DNA from: Gelatiniphilus marinus
Lineage (GTDB): Bacteria > Bacteroidota > Bacteroidia > Flavobacteriales > Flavobacteriaceae
Direction: 5' to 3' (one strand)
Assembly: GCF_042678305.1 (NCBI RefSeq)
Contig: NZ_JBHUDT010000001.1
DNA: 64,000 bases
Position numbers and translations under genes: made by a program. The notes beneath the pieces are model-generated. The model did not search any database, had not been told where the DNA came from, and worked only from the letters and a program-made list of their open reading frames with translations. Below are positions 16,537 to 24,786 of the stretch, one piece after another; within the stretch, counting starts at the first letter, position 1, and every line of letters starts with the position of its first letter.

Positions 16537-17376
16537 ATGGAGCAAGCAAACTGGGTAACGGCCAAAGAATATCAAGATATTACTTATAAAAAATATAACG
16601 GAGTAGCAAGAATTGCGTTTAACAGGCCCAATGTTAGAAATGCGTTCCGGCCAAAAACAACAAGCGAATTGTACGATGCGTTTTACGATGCCAATGAAGA
16701 TGTAAATATTGGTGCGGTTTTATTATCTGCCGAAGGCCCATCAACCAAAGATGGTATTTGGAGTTTTTGTTCGGGCGGCGACCAAAAAGCCAGAGGGCAT
16801 CAAGGCTATGTGGGAGAAGATGGTTACCATCGTTTAAACATTTTAGAAGTGCAACGCCTCATTCGTTTTATGCCCAAAGCAGTAATTGCCGTGGTACCAG
16901 GTTGGGCTGTTGGTGGCGGACATAGTTTGCACGTTGTGTGCGATTTAACTTTGGCCAGTAAAGAACACGCCATTTTTAAGCAAACCGATGCAGATGTAAC
17001 GAGTTTTGATGGCGGTTACGGATCGGCTTATTTAGCAAAAATGGTGGGGCAAAAAAAGGCACGAGAAATTTTCTTTTTAGGAAGAAACTATTCTGCACAA
17101 GAAGCTTTCGAAATGGGTATGGTAAATGCCGTAATTCCGCATAATGAATTAGAAGATACCGCGTACGAATGGGCACAAGAAATATTGGCAAAATCGCCAA
17201 CCTCTATTAAAATGTTGAAATTTGCTATGAATTTAACTGATGATGGCATGGTAGGGCAACAAGTTTTTGCAGGCGAAGCAACCCGTTTAGCGTACATGAC
17301 CGATGAAGCCATTGAAGGCAGAAATGCTTTTCTTGAAAAACGTAAGCCTAATTTTGATAAAAAATGGATTCCGTAA
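16537..17376 (+). CDS. menB: 1,4-dihydroxy-2-naphthoyl-CoA synthase
   Basis: A 279-aa crotonase-fold enzyme that cyclises O-succinylbenzoyl-CoA in menaquinone synthesis. It has NRPNVRNAFRPKT, the oxyanion-hole segments CSGGDQKARG and PGWAVGGGHSLHVVCDLT, and the C-terminal FLEKRKPNFDKKWIP characteristic of MenB rather than other crotonases. It is the first gene of a compact operon with menA starting at the base after its stop. Confidence 0.95.
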   Translation: MEQANWVTAKEYQDITYKKYNGVARIAFNRPNVRNAFRPKTTSELYDAFYDANEDVNIGAVLLSAEGPSTKDGIWSFCSGGDQKARGHQGYVGEDGYHRLNILEVQRLIRFMPKAVIAVVPGWAVGGGHSLHVVCDLTLASKEHAIFKQTDADVTSFDGGYGSAYLAKMVGQKKAREIFFLGRNYSAQEAFEMGMVNAVIPHNELEDTAYEWAQEILAKSPTSIKMLKFAMNLTDDGMVGQQVFAGEATRLAYMTDEAIEGRNAFLEKRKPNFDKKWIP

Positions 17377-18279
17377 ATGAAAAATATCTCACTTTGGATT
17401 TCAACCATGCGTTTACGAACGCTACCACTATCGGTTTCCGGCATTATTTTGGCCTCTTGTTTGGCGGCTTATAATGGCTATTTTAATTGGAAAATATGCA
17501 TTCTTGCCACTTTAACAACACTTAGTTTGCAGATACTCTCTAATTTGGCAAACGATTTTGGCGATGGCATTAAAGGCACCGATAATAATGATAGAATTGG
17601 GCCAGAACGCGCCATTCAAAGTGGTAAGATTTCGCCACACAAAATGTTTAATGCTATAAAAATTAATATTTTAATTTCAATAGTATTAGCTTTTGCGCTT
17701 ATATTTTCGGCTTTTGGGGTTAAACATTTTTTACTCACCATGCTTTTCTTTGCTTTGGGAATTGCCAGTGTTGTTGCAGCTATGCGCTATACCATAGGCG
17801 ATAAGGCGTATGGTTACAGAGGTTTAGGCGATGTTTTTGTATTTGTTTTCTTTGGTTTGGTAAGCGTAATGGGCTGTTATGTACTGTATGCAAAAACCTT
17901 GGACCACGTGGTGTTTTTACCCGCGTGTACCATAGGTCTGTTAAGCATGGGCGTGTTAAATTTAAATAATATGCGCGATATAGTTTCAGATGAAAAATCA
18001 AACAAAATAACGCTAGCTGTAAAATTGGGTAAGGCCAACGCTAAAATCTATCATACGGTACTTATATTATCAGCTATAATTTTATCGGCTTTATTTGGTG
18101 TTTTGTATTATACATCGCCTTTAAATTTAATTTTTATGGTGGCCTATATTCCATTAATCGTTCATTTAAAAAAAGTAATCACAAATAAATCGCCCAAATT
18201 ATTAGATCCAGAATTAAAAAAACTGGCTTTAACAACTGTCTTGTTAGCTATTTTAATGGGAATTGGGCATTTGTTATAG
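17377..18279 (+). CDS. menA: 1,4-dihydroxy-2-naphthoate polyprenyltransferase
   Basis: A 300-aa UbiA-superfamily membrane prenyltransferase. The first aspartate-rich motif is NLANDFGDGIKGTDN, the second region is LNNMRDIVSDEKSNK, and there are about eight transmembrane segments. It joins the isoprenoid tail to DHNA to give demethylmenaquinone. The ATG directly follows the menB TAA, consistent with coupled translation. Confidence 0.93.
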   Translation: MKNISLWISTMRLRTLPLSVSGIILASCLAAYNGYFNWKICILATLTTLSLQILSNLANDFGDGIKGTDNNDRIGPERAIQSGKISPHKMFNAIKINILISIVLAFALIFSAFGVKHFLLTMLFFALGIASVVAAMRYTIGDKAYGYRGLGDVFVFVFFGLVSVMGCYVLYAKTLDHVVFLPACTIGLLSMGVLNLNNMRDIVSDEKSNKITLAVKLGKANAKIYHTVLILSAIILSALFGVLYYTSPLNLIFMVAYIPLIVHLKKVITNKSPKLLDPELKKLALTTVLLAILMGIGHLL

Positions 18280-18313
18280 TTTTTCGTATTTTTCTGATAA
18301 AATTTAAGAACAC

Positions 18314-18991
18314 ATGAAAATCACATTTTACGGACATGCCAGTTTAGGCATTCAAATAGCAGACACACATATTCTTGTAGATCCATTTATAACCGGAAAC
18401 CCAAAAGCTTCGAATATTGATGTTAATTCGCTTAAAGCAGATTATATTTTGATAACACACGCGCACCAAGATCATATTTTAGATGTTGAAGCTATTGCAA
18501 AACGTACGAACGCCGTTATTGTTTCTAACTACGAAATTGTAACGCGTTTTGGTAAATTAGGGCTTGAAGGCCACCCAATGAACCATGGCGGCACTTGGGA
18601 TTTTGAATTTGGAAGCGTAAAGTACGTTAATGCCATTCATAGCTCATCTTTTCCCGATGGTTGTTATGGTGGGCAACCCGGCGGCTTTGTAATAGAGGGC
18701 GAGCACAAAAATATTTATATAGCTGGCGATACGGCGTTGACTTTCGATATGAAATTGATTCCGCTTCAAACCAAATTAGATTTGGCGATTCTTCCGATAG
18801 GCGATAATTTTACCATGGGAATTGATGATGCTATTTTAGCAAGCGATTTTCTGGAATGCGATAAAATTTTAGGCTGCCACTTTGATACCTTTGGTTATAT
18901 TGAAATAGACCATGAAGTGGCAAAACGTAAGTTTTTTGAAAAAAATAAAGATTTGATGCTTTTAGAAATTGGTGAAAGTTTAGAGTTGTAA
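18314..18991 (+). CDS. Metal-dependent hydrolase, UPF0173 family (metallo-beta-lactamase fold)
   Basis: A 225-aa protein of the UPF0173/YtkL group. It contains the HAHQDHILD metal-binding motif, further histidines at MNHGGTW and AIHSSSF, AGDTALTFD and the final GCHFDTFGYIEID. The substrate of the family is unknown. It sits in the menaquinone operon between menA and menC and abuts menC directly. A role in quinone metabolism is guilt by association only. Confidence 0.88.
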   Translation: MKITFYGHASLGIQIADTHILVDPFITGNPKASNIDVNSLKADYILITHAHQDHILDVEAIAKRTNAVIVSNYEIVTRFGKLGLEGHPMNHGGTWDFEFGSVKYVNAIHSSSFPDGCYGGQPGGFVIEGEHKNIYIAGDTALTFDMKLIPLQTKLDLAILPIGDNFTMGIDDAILASDFLECDKILGCHFDTFGYIEIDHEVAKRKFFEKNKDLMLLEIGESLEL

Positions 18992-20029
18992 ATGTTAACA
19001 GCATCCTACCACAAATACATTTTAAACTTTAAACAGGCCAGTGGCACCTCGCGAGGTGTTTTAAAAACCAAAGAAACCTGGTTTATTGTTTTAAAACGCA
19101 GCGGAAAAAAAGGTATTGGCGAATGCGGTTTATTTAGAGGTTTATCTGTCGATGATGTACCCAATTACGAAGAAAAACTTAAATGGGTCTGTAAAAATAT
19201 AAATTTAGGCTTCGGTATTTTAGCAAATGAGCTTGTCGCGTTTCCCAGCATTCAGTTTGGATTGGAAACCGCTTTTAAATCTTTAGAAAGCGAAAATAAA
19301 TTTGAATTATTCCCATCCGAATTTACTAAAAGCAAAGCTTCAATTGATATTAACGGATTGATTTGGATGGGGTCTGAAAGTTTTATGAAGCAACAAGTAA
19401 AAGATAAAATTTCAGACGGATTTAAATGTATAAAAATGAAAATTGGAGCGATTGATTTTCAAAAGGAAATTAATCTCATAAAATCTATTCGACAAGAATT
19501 TTCAGCAAAAGACATCGAATTACGTGTTGATGCCAATGGCGCTTTTAAAAAAGAAGAAGCTTTAGAGAAACTTAAATTATTATCAGATTTCGATTTACAT
19601 TCCATCGAGCAACCCATAAAACAGGGGCAAACAGAAGCGATGGCAAAATTATGCGAAACCACACCATTGCCCATTGCTTTAGATGAGGAATTAATTGGGG
19701 TTTTTTCTGTAACAAAAAAGCAAGAATTGCTACAAACCATAAATCCGCAATACATTATTTTAAAACCGAGTTTAGTTGGTGGTTTTAAAGGAAGCGATAA
19801 ATGGATTAAAACAGCAGAAAACAACAACATAGGCTGGTGGATAACCAGTGCTTTAGAAAGCAATATTGGGTTAAATGCCATAGCGCAATACACTTTTACA
19901 AAGCAAAGTAATTTGCCGCAAGGCCTTGGCACCGGGGCCTTATTTACCAATAATTTTGATAGCCCATTACAGGTAAAAAACGGTACTTTGCAATACAATA
20001 ATAATTTAAAATGGAAATTTAATTTATAA
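18992..20029 (+). CDS. menC: o-Succinylbenzoate synthase (enolase superfamily)
   Basis: A 345-aa enolase-superfamily protein. The catalytic lysine is in KCIKMKIGAIDFQKE (KxK), the metal ligands are in LRVDANGAF, HSIEQPI and ALDEELIG, and the second catalytic lysine is in YIILKPSLVGGF. It dehydrates SHCHC to o-succinylbenzoate. The men context distinguishes it from Ala-Glu epimerases of the same superfamily. Its stop overlaps the next ATG by one base. Confidence 0.9.
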   Translation: MLTASYHKYILNFKQASGTSRGVLKTKETWFIVLKRSGKKGIGECGLFRGLSVDDVPNYEEKLKWVCKNINLGFGILANELVAFPSIQFGLETAFKSLESENKFELFPSEFTKSKASIDINGLIWMGSESFMKQQVKDKISDGFKCIKMKIGAIDFQKEINLIKSIRQEFSAKDIELRVDANGAFKKEEALEKLKLLSDFDLHSIEQPIKQGQTEAMAKLCETTPLPIALDEELIGVFSVTKKQELLQTINPQYIILKPSLVGGFKGSDKWIKTAENNNIGWWITSALESNIGLNAIAQYTFTKQSNLPQGLGTGALFTNNFDSPLQVKNGTLQYNNNLKWKFNL

Positions 20030-21015
20030 TGGATTATATACAACAAGCTTATAAGGTGTTGCACGATTGGTGGCGGTATTTGGTTGGTACAATTCTTGTT
20101 TTTTTTGCGTGGCAATTAATAGGCATGATTCCTTTGATGCTTACCATAGGAATTAAAATTGTTAATGGCGATAAGATTCCAGGAGATATACCACAAATGG
20201 TATCGCTTTTAGGTAATAACCTGTTTTTGTTTTTAATGCTTTTTTCGTTTGCAATTGGTTTGGCAGGTTTATTTTTTACAACTAAATTTTTGCACAACCA
20301 ATCTATAACCCACCTTACAACGGCTAGAAAAAAAATAGATTGGAAACGGTTTTGGTTTATATTTTTTCTTTGGGGCATAGTGTCTAGTGGTTTTGTGCTT
20401 ATAGATTATTTTTTCTTGGCACCAGAGAACTATATACTTAACTTTAAATGGCAACCCTTTTTAATTCTATGCGTCATTGCCATTGTATTGGTACCATTGC
20501 AAACCAGTTTTGAAGAGTATTTTTTTAGGGGTTATTTAATGCAAGGTTTCGGTGTTGTTTTAAAAAACAAATGGGCGCCATTGCTTATTACGTCTGTGGG
20601 TTTTGGTTTGTTACATATTGCAAACCCCGAAGTTGAAAAATTGGGTTATATCATTATGGTCTATTATATTGGCACAGGCTTGTTTCTTGGCATAATAACC
20701 TTAATGGACGAAGGTTTAGAGCTGGCTCTAGGTTTTCATGCGGCTAACAATTTATTTACAGCTTTGTTGGTTACCGCAGATTGGACGGCGTTTCAAACCG
20801 ATTCTATACTAAAAGATATATCCGATCCAGAAAAAATGGGCTTAGCAGAAATATTTGTTCCGGTGTTTGTAATATTTCCAATTTTTCTTTTCATATTATC
20901 TAAAAAATACAATTGGACCAATTGGAAAGAGCGTTTGTTGGGCAATGTCGTAGAACCACCAAAAGAAAATTATAAAATTTTAGAAGATATAGGAAAACAT
21001 GATTCCAAATTATAA
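20029..21015 (+). CDS. CPBP family intramembrane metalloprotease
   Basis: A 328-aa membrane protein with about eight hydrophobic segments and the Abi/CPBP signature: EEYFFRGYLMQGF (EExxxR), a later GLLHIANPEVEK, and ALGFHAANNLF. CPBP proteins are Rce1-like intramembrane glutamic peptidases. Translation is coupled to menC (ATG overlaps its stop) and the end overlaps menE by 17 bp, so it is a true member of the men operon. Why a membrane protease is cotranscribed with menaquinone genes is unknown. Confidence 0.87.
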   Translation: MDYIQQAYKVLHDWWRYLVGTILVFFAWQLIGMIPLMLTIGIKIVNGDKIPGDIPQMVSLLGNNLFLFLMLFSFAIGLAGLFFTTKFLHNQSITHLTTARKKIDWKRFWFIFFLWGIVSSGFVLIDYFFLAPENYILNFKWQPFLILCVIAIVLVPLQTSFEEYFFRGYLMQGFGVVLKNKWAPLLITSVGFGLLHIANPEVEKLGYIIMVYYIGTGLFLGIITLMDEGLELALGFHAANNLFTALLVTADWTAFQTDSILKDISDPEKMGLAEIFVPVFVIFPIFLFILSKKYNWTNWKERLLGNVVEPPKENYKILEDIGKHDSKL

Positions 21016-22120
21016 TAAAGTACATTTAAAATTTAAGCTCAACGGAGTTTATTATTCGTACAACGATTTAAACGAAGTCGCTTATAGTTTTGTAAAAGAA
21101 GGCCGCCCGTTCGAGCAAAGTATTGGCAACTTTCTGCTAGATTGGTTAGATAAAAACGATTATATAACCGTAAATACATCAGGCTCCACAAGTAAGCCAA
21201 AACCCATAAAAATAAGTAAACAGGCCATGGTTGATTCTGCCATAGCCACAGGCGATTTTTTAAATTTAAAACCAGGCAATAAGGCTTTATATTGTTTGCC
21301 GGCACATTATATTGCTGGTAAAATGATGCTGGTAAGAGCCTTGGTTTTAGGCTTGGAATTAGATTTGACTCAGCCCACATCGCAGCCCATTTTCGACTAC
21401 GAAATGCACTACGATTTTGCGGCTATGGTACCCATGCAACTGGAAAAAATTTACCGATATTGCGATAACATAAAAAATATTATAGTTGGTGGTGCTCCAG
21501 TTTCAATTACTTTAAAAAAAGCTGTTAAAGACATTAAATCAAATGTTTACGAAACCTACGGAATGACCGAGACCATAACGCACATTGCATTAAAAAAACT
21601 TAATAATTATTCGTCATTGCAAAGCGATAGCAAGCCAGAATTAAACACAGTTAAAGTGAGCCAATCTGTTAAATCTTATTTCAAAACATTACCCAATATA
21701 TCAATATCTCAAGACCAACGTGGTTGTTTGGTAATCAATGCACCTCGAATTTCAAAAGACACTATAATAACCAACGATATTGTAAAATTGTATTCTGATA
21801 CCACATTCGAGTGGTTGGGGCGCCACGATAATATCATAAATTCTGGTGGTGTTAAATTAAGCCCGGAAAAAATCGAGGCCAAACTTCAGGATAAAATAGA
21901 GCAACGCTTTTTTATAGCCTCGGAAAAAGATGAAAGACTGGGCGAACATTTAATTCTGGTAATAGAGGGCGATTCAAATAAAATGGATAACACTATTTTT
22001 TCAAACTTGGATAAATATGAAAAACCCAAGGCTATTTACCACATAAACCAATTTGTCGAAACGGCTTCAGGCAAAATTCAGCGTAGCAAAACCCTAAATC
22101 AATTAAAAATTAAAAATTAG
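20999..22120 (+). CDS. menE: O-succinylbenzoate-CoA ligase-like AMP-binding enzyme
   Basis: A 373-aa adenylate-forming enzyme. The P-loop-like motif is VNTSGSTSKPKPI, the acyl-adenylate core is YETYGMTETITH and the hinge is WLGRHDNIINSGGVKLSPEKIE. A C-terminal lysine lies in ETASGKIQRSK. It is shorter than typical acyl-CoA ligases but normal for Bacteroidota MenE. It activates o-succinylbenzoate to its CoA ester for MenB. It overlaps the CPBP gene. Confidence 0.88.
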   Translation: MIPNYNKVHLKFKLNGVYYSYNDLNEVAYSFVKEGRPFEQSIGNFLLDWLDKNDYITVNTSGSTSKPKPIKISKQAMVDSAIATGDFLNLKPGNKALYCLPAHYIAGKMMLVRALVLGLELDLTQPTSQPIFDYEMHYDFAAMVPMQLEKIYRYCDNIKNIIVGGAPVSITLKKAVKDIKSNVYETYGMTETITHIALKKLNNYSSLQSDSKPELNTVKVSQSVKSYFKTLPNISISQDQRGCLVINAPRISKDTIITNDIVKLYSDTTFEWLGRHDNIINSGGVKLSPEKIEAKLQDKIEQRFFIASEKDERLGEHLILVIEGDSNKMDNTIFSNLDKYEKPKAIYHINQFVETASGKIQRSKTLNQLKIKN

Positions 22121-22169
22121 TTGTAACATTGCCAAAAATCTATCCACTAATCGTAAAATTCAATACCAA

Positions 22170-23933
22170 ATGAACTTTTTAAAACGCGTTCTATCTACCG
22201 TAACAGGTATTTTTGTATTCCTCTTTATTTGTTTCGCATTACTTATAGTAATTGGGTTATTTGCAGGCTCGTCAGCAGATCAAAACATTATTGTTAAAAA
22301 TAATTCGGTGCTAAATCTAAAACTCGATTTTCCTATAAAAGACTATGCCGGAAAAACCGTTTTTAAGCACTATCCTTTTTTAGATGAAGACAGAAAAGAT
22401 GGCCTTTTCAATATAATTGAAGCTATAAAATATGCTGAAACCGATGATAAAATCAAAGGCATTTCCATAGAAAATAATTTTATTCAAGCAGGCTATTCGC
22501 AAACCAAAGCCATAAGAGACGCACTTTTGGAGTTTAAAAATTCTGGTAAATTTATTGTCGCCTATGCCGATATTTTTACCCAAAAAGATTATTACTTAAG
22601 CTCTGTAGCCGATACTATTTATATAAATCCGGTTGGTATGATGGAGTTTGGGGGCTTATATACAGAACGTTTGTACTTTAAGGATTTTCAGGAAAAGTCT
22701 GGTATTAAGATGGAAGTCATTCGCTTAGGTAAATACAAAAGCGCTGTTGAACCTTATTTAGAAAATGAAATGAGCGCTAATAACCGAGAGCAAATCAAAG
22801 GCTATTTAAATGGCATTTGGAGCACCGTTAAAAATGAAATTTCAGCAAGTAGAAACATACCAGTTGAAAGACTAAACACTGTGGCAGATAGCTTATTATC
22901 AAGAACCGCAACTTTAGCAAAAGCATCAAAAATGATTGATAAAATTGCTTATTACGACGAGTTTGAAAATGGTTTAAAGCATGCAATTAATTTAGAGGCT
23001 TCAAAAAAAATAAACACCATTTCCATAAGCGACTATGCGGTACACACCGCCAATAAACAAAAAACAAATACAAGCACCAACAAAATAGCGGTTATTTATG
23101 CCGAAGGCGAAATTATATACGGCGAGGGCGACGAACAATTTGTGGGGCAAGGTGCCATGAACCGCTCGCTAAAACAAGCCCGGGAAGACAATAAGGTAAA
23201 AGCCGTGGTTATCCGAATTAATTCCCCAGGCGGAAACGCTTTGGCAAGCGAACTTATTTGGCGCGAAATAGAACTAACCAAAAAAGTAAAACCCGTTATT
23301 GTGTCTATGGGTAATTTGGCAGCTTCTGGCGGATATTATATAGCTTGTAATGCCAACAAAATTATTGCAGAACCAACAACCATTACCGGTAGTATTGGTG
23401 TTTTTGGTATGTTGCCAAATGTAAAAGGGTTGGCAGATAAATGGGGCATAAACGCAGAACAAGTCGCTACCAACAAAAATACAATTCCATATAGCTTTTT
23501 TGAGCCTATGGGCGAAGCACAAGAAGCGTTTATAAAAGAAAGTATTGGCGATATTTACGATTTGTTTATTACTAGGGTTGCAGCAGGTAGAAACATGGGG
23601 CAAGACGATGTAAAAGCCATTGCTCAAGGTAGAGTGTGGACTGGTGTTGATGCCCTAAATAATGGTTTAATTGATAAACTTGGTGGATTGGATGTGGCAC
23701 TAGAATATGCCGCCCAAGCAGCAGAAATTAAAGATTATAAAATTAAAGAATTACCAGTTTTTGAAAAAGATCTCGAAAAAATATTGCAAAGTTTTGGATT
23801 GGCAAAAGCAAAAGATGCCATTTTAAAGGAAGAATTAGGCGAAGCCAATTACAAAATAATGCAAGACATTAAAGCGATGTCGCAACGTAAAGGCATCCAG
23901 TTGTTGTTTCCTTTTGATATTGAGATAAAATAG
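22170..23933 (+). CDS. sppA: Signal peptide peptidase SppA, 67K type
   Basis: A 587-aa membrane-anchored serine protease that degrades cleaved signal peptides. There is an N-terminal transmembrane helix (about residues 8-32) followed by two SppA/ClpP-like domains. The catalytic lysine is likely in the first (RLGKYKSAVEPYLE) and the nucleophile serine in the second (MGNLAASGGYYIACNA). The 67K length matches the E. coli type. It is followed by a good terminator. Confidence 0.93.
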   Translation: MNFLKRVLSTVTGIFVFLFICFALLIVIGLFAGSSADQNIIVKNNSVLNLKLDFPIKDYAGKTVFKHYPFLDEDRKDGLFNIIEAIKYAETDDKIKGISIENNFIQAGYSQTKAIRDALLEFKNSGKFIVAYADIFTQKDYYLSSVADTIYINPVGMMEFGGLYTERLYFKDFQEKSGIKMEVIRLGKYKSAVEPYLENEMSANNREQIKGYLNGIWSTVKNEISASRNIPVERLNTVADSLLSRTATLAKASKMIDKIAYYDEFENGLKHAINLEASKKINTISISDYAVHTANKQKTNTSTNKIAVIYAEGEIIYGEGDEQFVGQGAMNRSLKQAREDNKVKAVVIRINSPGGNALASELIWREIELTKKVKPVIVSMGNLAASGGYYIACNANKIIAEPTTITGSIGVFGMLPNVKGLADKWGINAEQVATNKNTIPYSFFEPMGEAQEAFIKESIGDIYDLFITRVAAGRNMGQDDVKAIAQGRVWTGVDALNNGLIDKLGGLDVALEYAAQAAEIKDYKIKELPVFEKDLEKILQSFGLAKAKDAILKEELGEANYKIMQDIKAMSQRKGIQLLFPFDIEIK

Positions 23934-23953
23934 TACTATATATTTATTGAAAC

Positions 23954-23989
23954 AAAAAGGTTGAGCTAAAGTAAAGCTTGACCTTTTTT
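23954..23989 (+). terminator. Rho-independent terminator after sppA
   Basis: GGTTGAGCT and AGCTTGACC form a 9-bp stem including G-U pairs, preceded by A5 and followed by T6. It sits 20 bp after the sppA stop. Confidence 0.75.
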
Positions 23990-24237
23990 GATTACTCTTA
24001 CAAAGACCAATCATTAACAACCATGAAAAAGTTTTACCTTTAATATTGTTTTTTTTCTGTTAACGTTTATTTTGTACAGTCTAAATCTTTATTGTAAAAA
24101 ACTTACAAAAACTAATATTAGTCATATTATACAAGTTTTAAATAAGGTAATTTCTTTTAAAAATAATTCTTACAAAATTTTAATCAACCTATTAGTTGTT
24201 TTTGCATCTAATAGGTATAGCCTTAAAATATAAAACC

Positions 24238-24648
24238 ATGAAATATTTAGTCATTTTATTAATAGGAATTTTAATCACTAATTGTTCAGATAACAACAAT
24301 GAAGACATTTTATTGGACAAATGTAATGATGGCACGCTAGTTAAAGAGCTAACAGAAGATATTCCAGCTGTATATCCTAACCCTTCGGATACTGAGTTAT
24401 TCATAACCAATTCCACAGCAAACAATACCAGACTGACGACTGACTCGGAAACCAATAATTCTCTAGAAGATTTAGGGCCAATAACATTGGAACTATATGA
24501 CTTTGTTGGAAATAGGATTATAAATCAAAAGTTTAACAAAAGAGATGGTAGTCCAAAATTGGATGTTTCACATCTTAAAAAAGGAATTTATATACTAAAG
24601 ATAAAAGCAAAAGAAGTTGATGAAACCCATCAGGTAATAATAAAATAA
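24238..24648 (+). CDS. Small lipoprotein with T9SS-like C-terminal sorting domain
   Basis: A 136-aa protein starting at ATG 24238; a TTG extension to 24196 is unlikely. The signal peptide ends in a lipobox (ILITNC, cysteine at residue 14). After an acidic linker the C-terminal ~80 residues resemble a type A T9SS sorting domain: VYPNPSDTELFI, LELYDFVGNRI, and LDVSHLKKGIYILKIK before the terminal HQVIIK. A lipoprotein signal combined with a T9SS-type tail and almost no cargo between them is unusual. It has its own strong terminator. Function is unknown. Confidence 0.7.
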   Translation: MKYLVILLIGILITNCSDNNNEDILLDKCNDGTLVKELTEDIPAVYPNPSDTELFITNSTANNTRLTTDSETNNSLEDLGPITLELYDFVGNRIINQKFNKRDGSPKLDVSHLKKGIYILKIKAKEVDETHQVIIK

Positions 24649-24657
24649 GTTAGTGCA

Positions 24658-24693
24658 GAAAGAGGCTGATTGAAAATCAGCCTCTTTCTTTTT
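24658..24693 (+). terminator. Strong rho-independent terminator
   Basis: A perfect 14-bp stem, GAAAGAGGCTGATT / AATCAGCCTCTTTC, with a GAA loop and T5 tail, 10 bp after the small lipoprotein gene. Confidence 0.9.
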
Positions 24694-24786
24694 AGTTAAC
24701 TCACTCAAAAGCACACTTCACTCATTGCTGGTTTTTTAATACATGGTTTGATTATAGTTTTATGCTAAACTTAAAAATCGACTATT

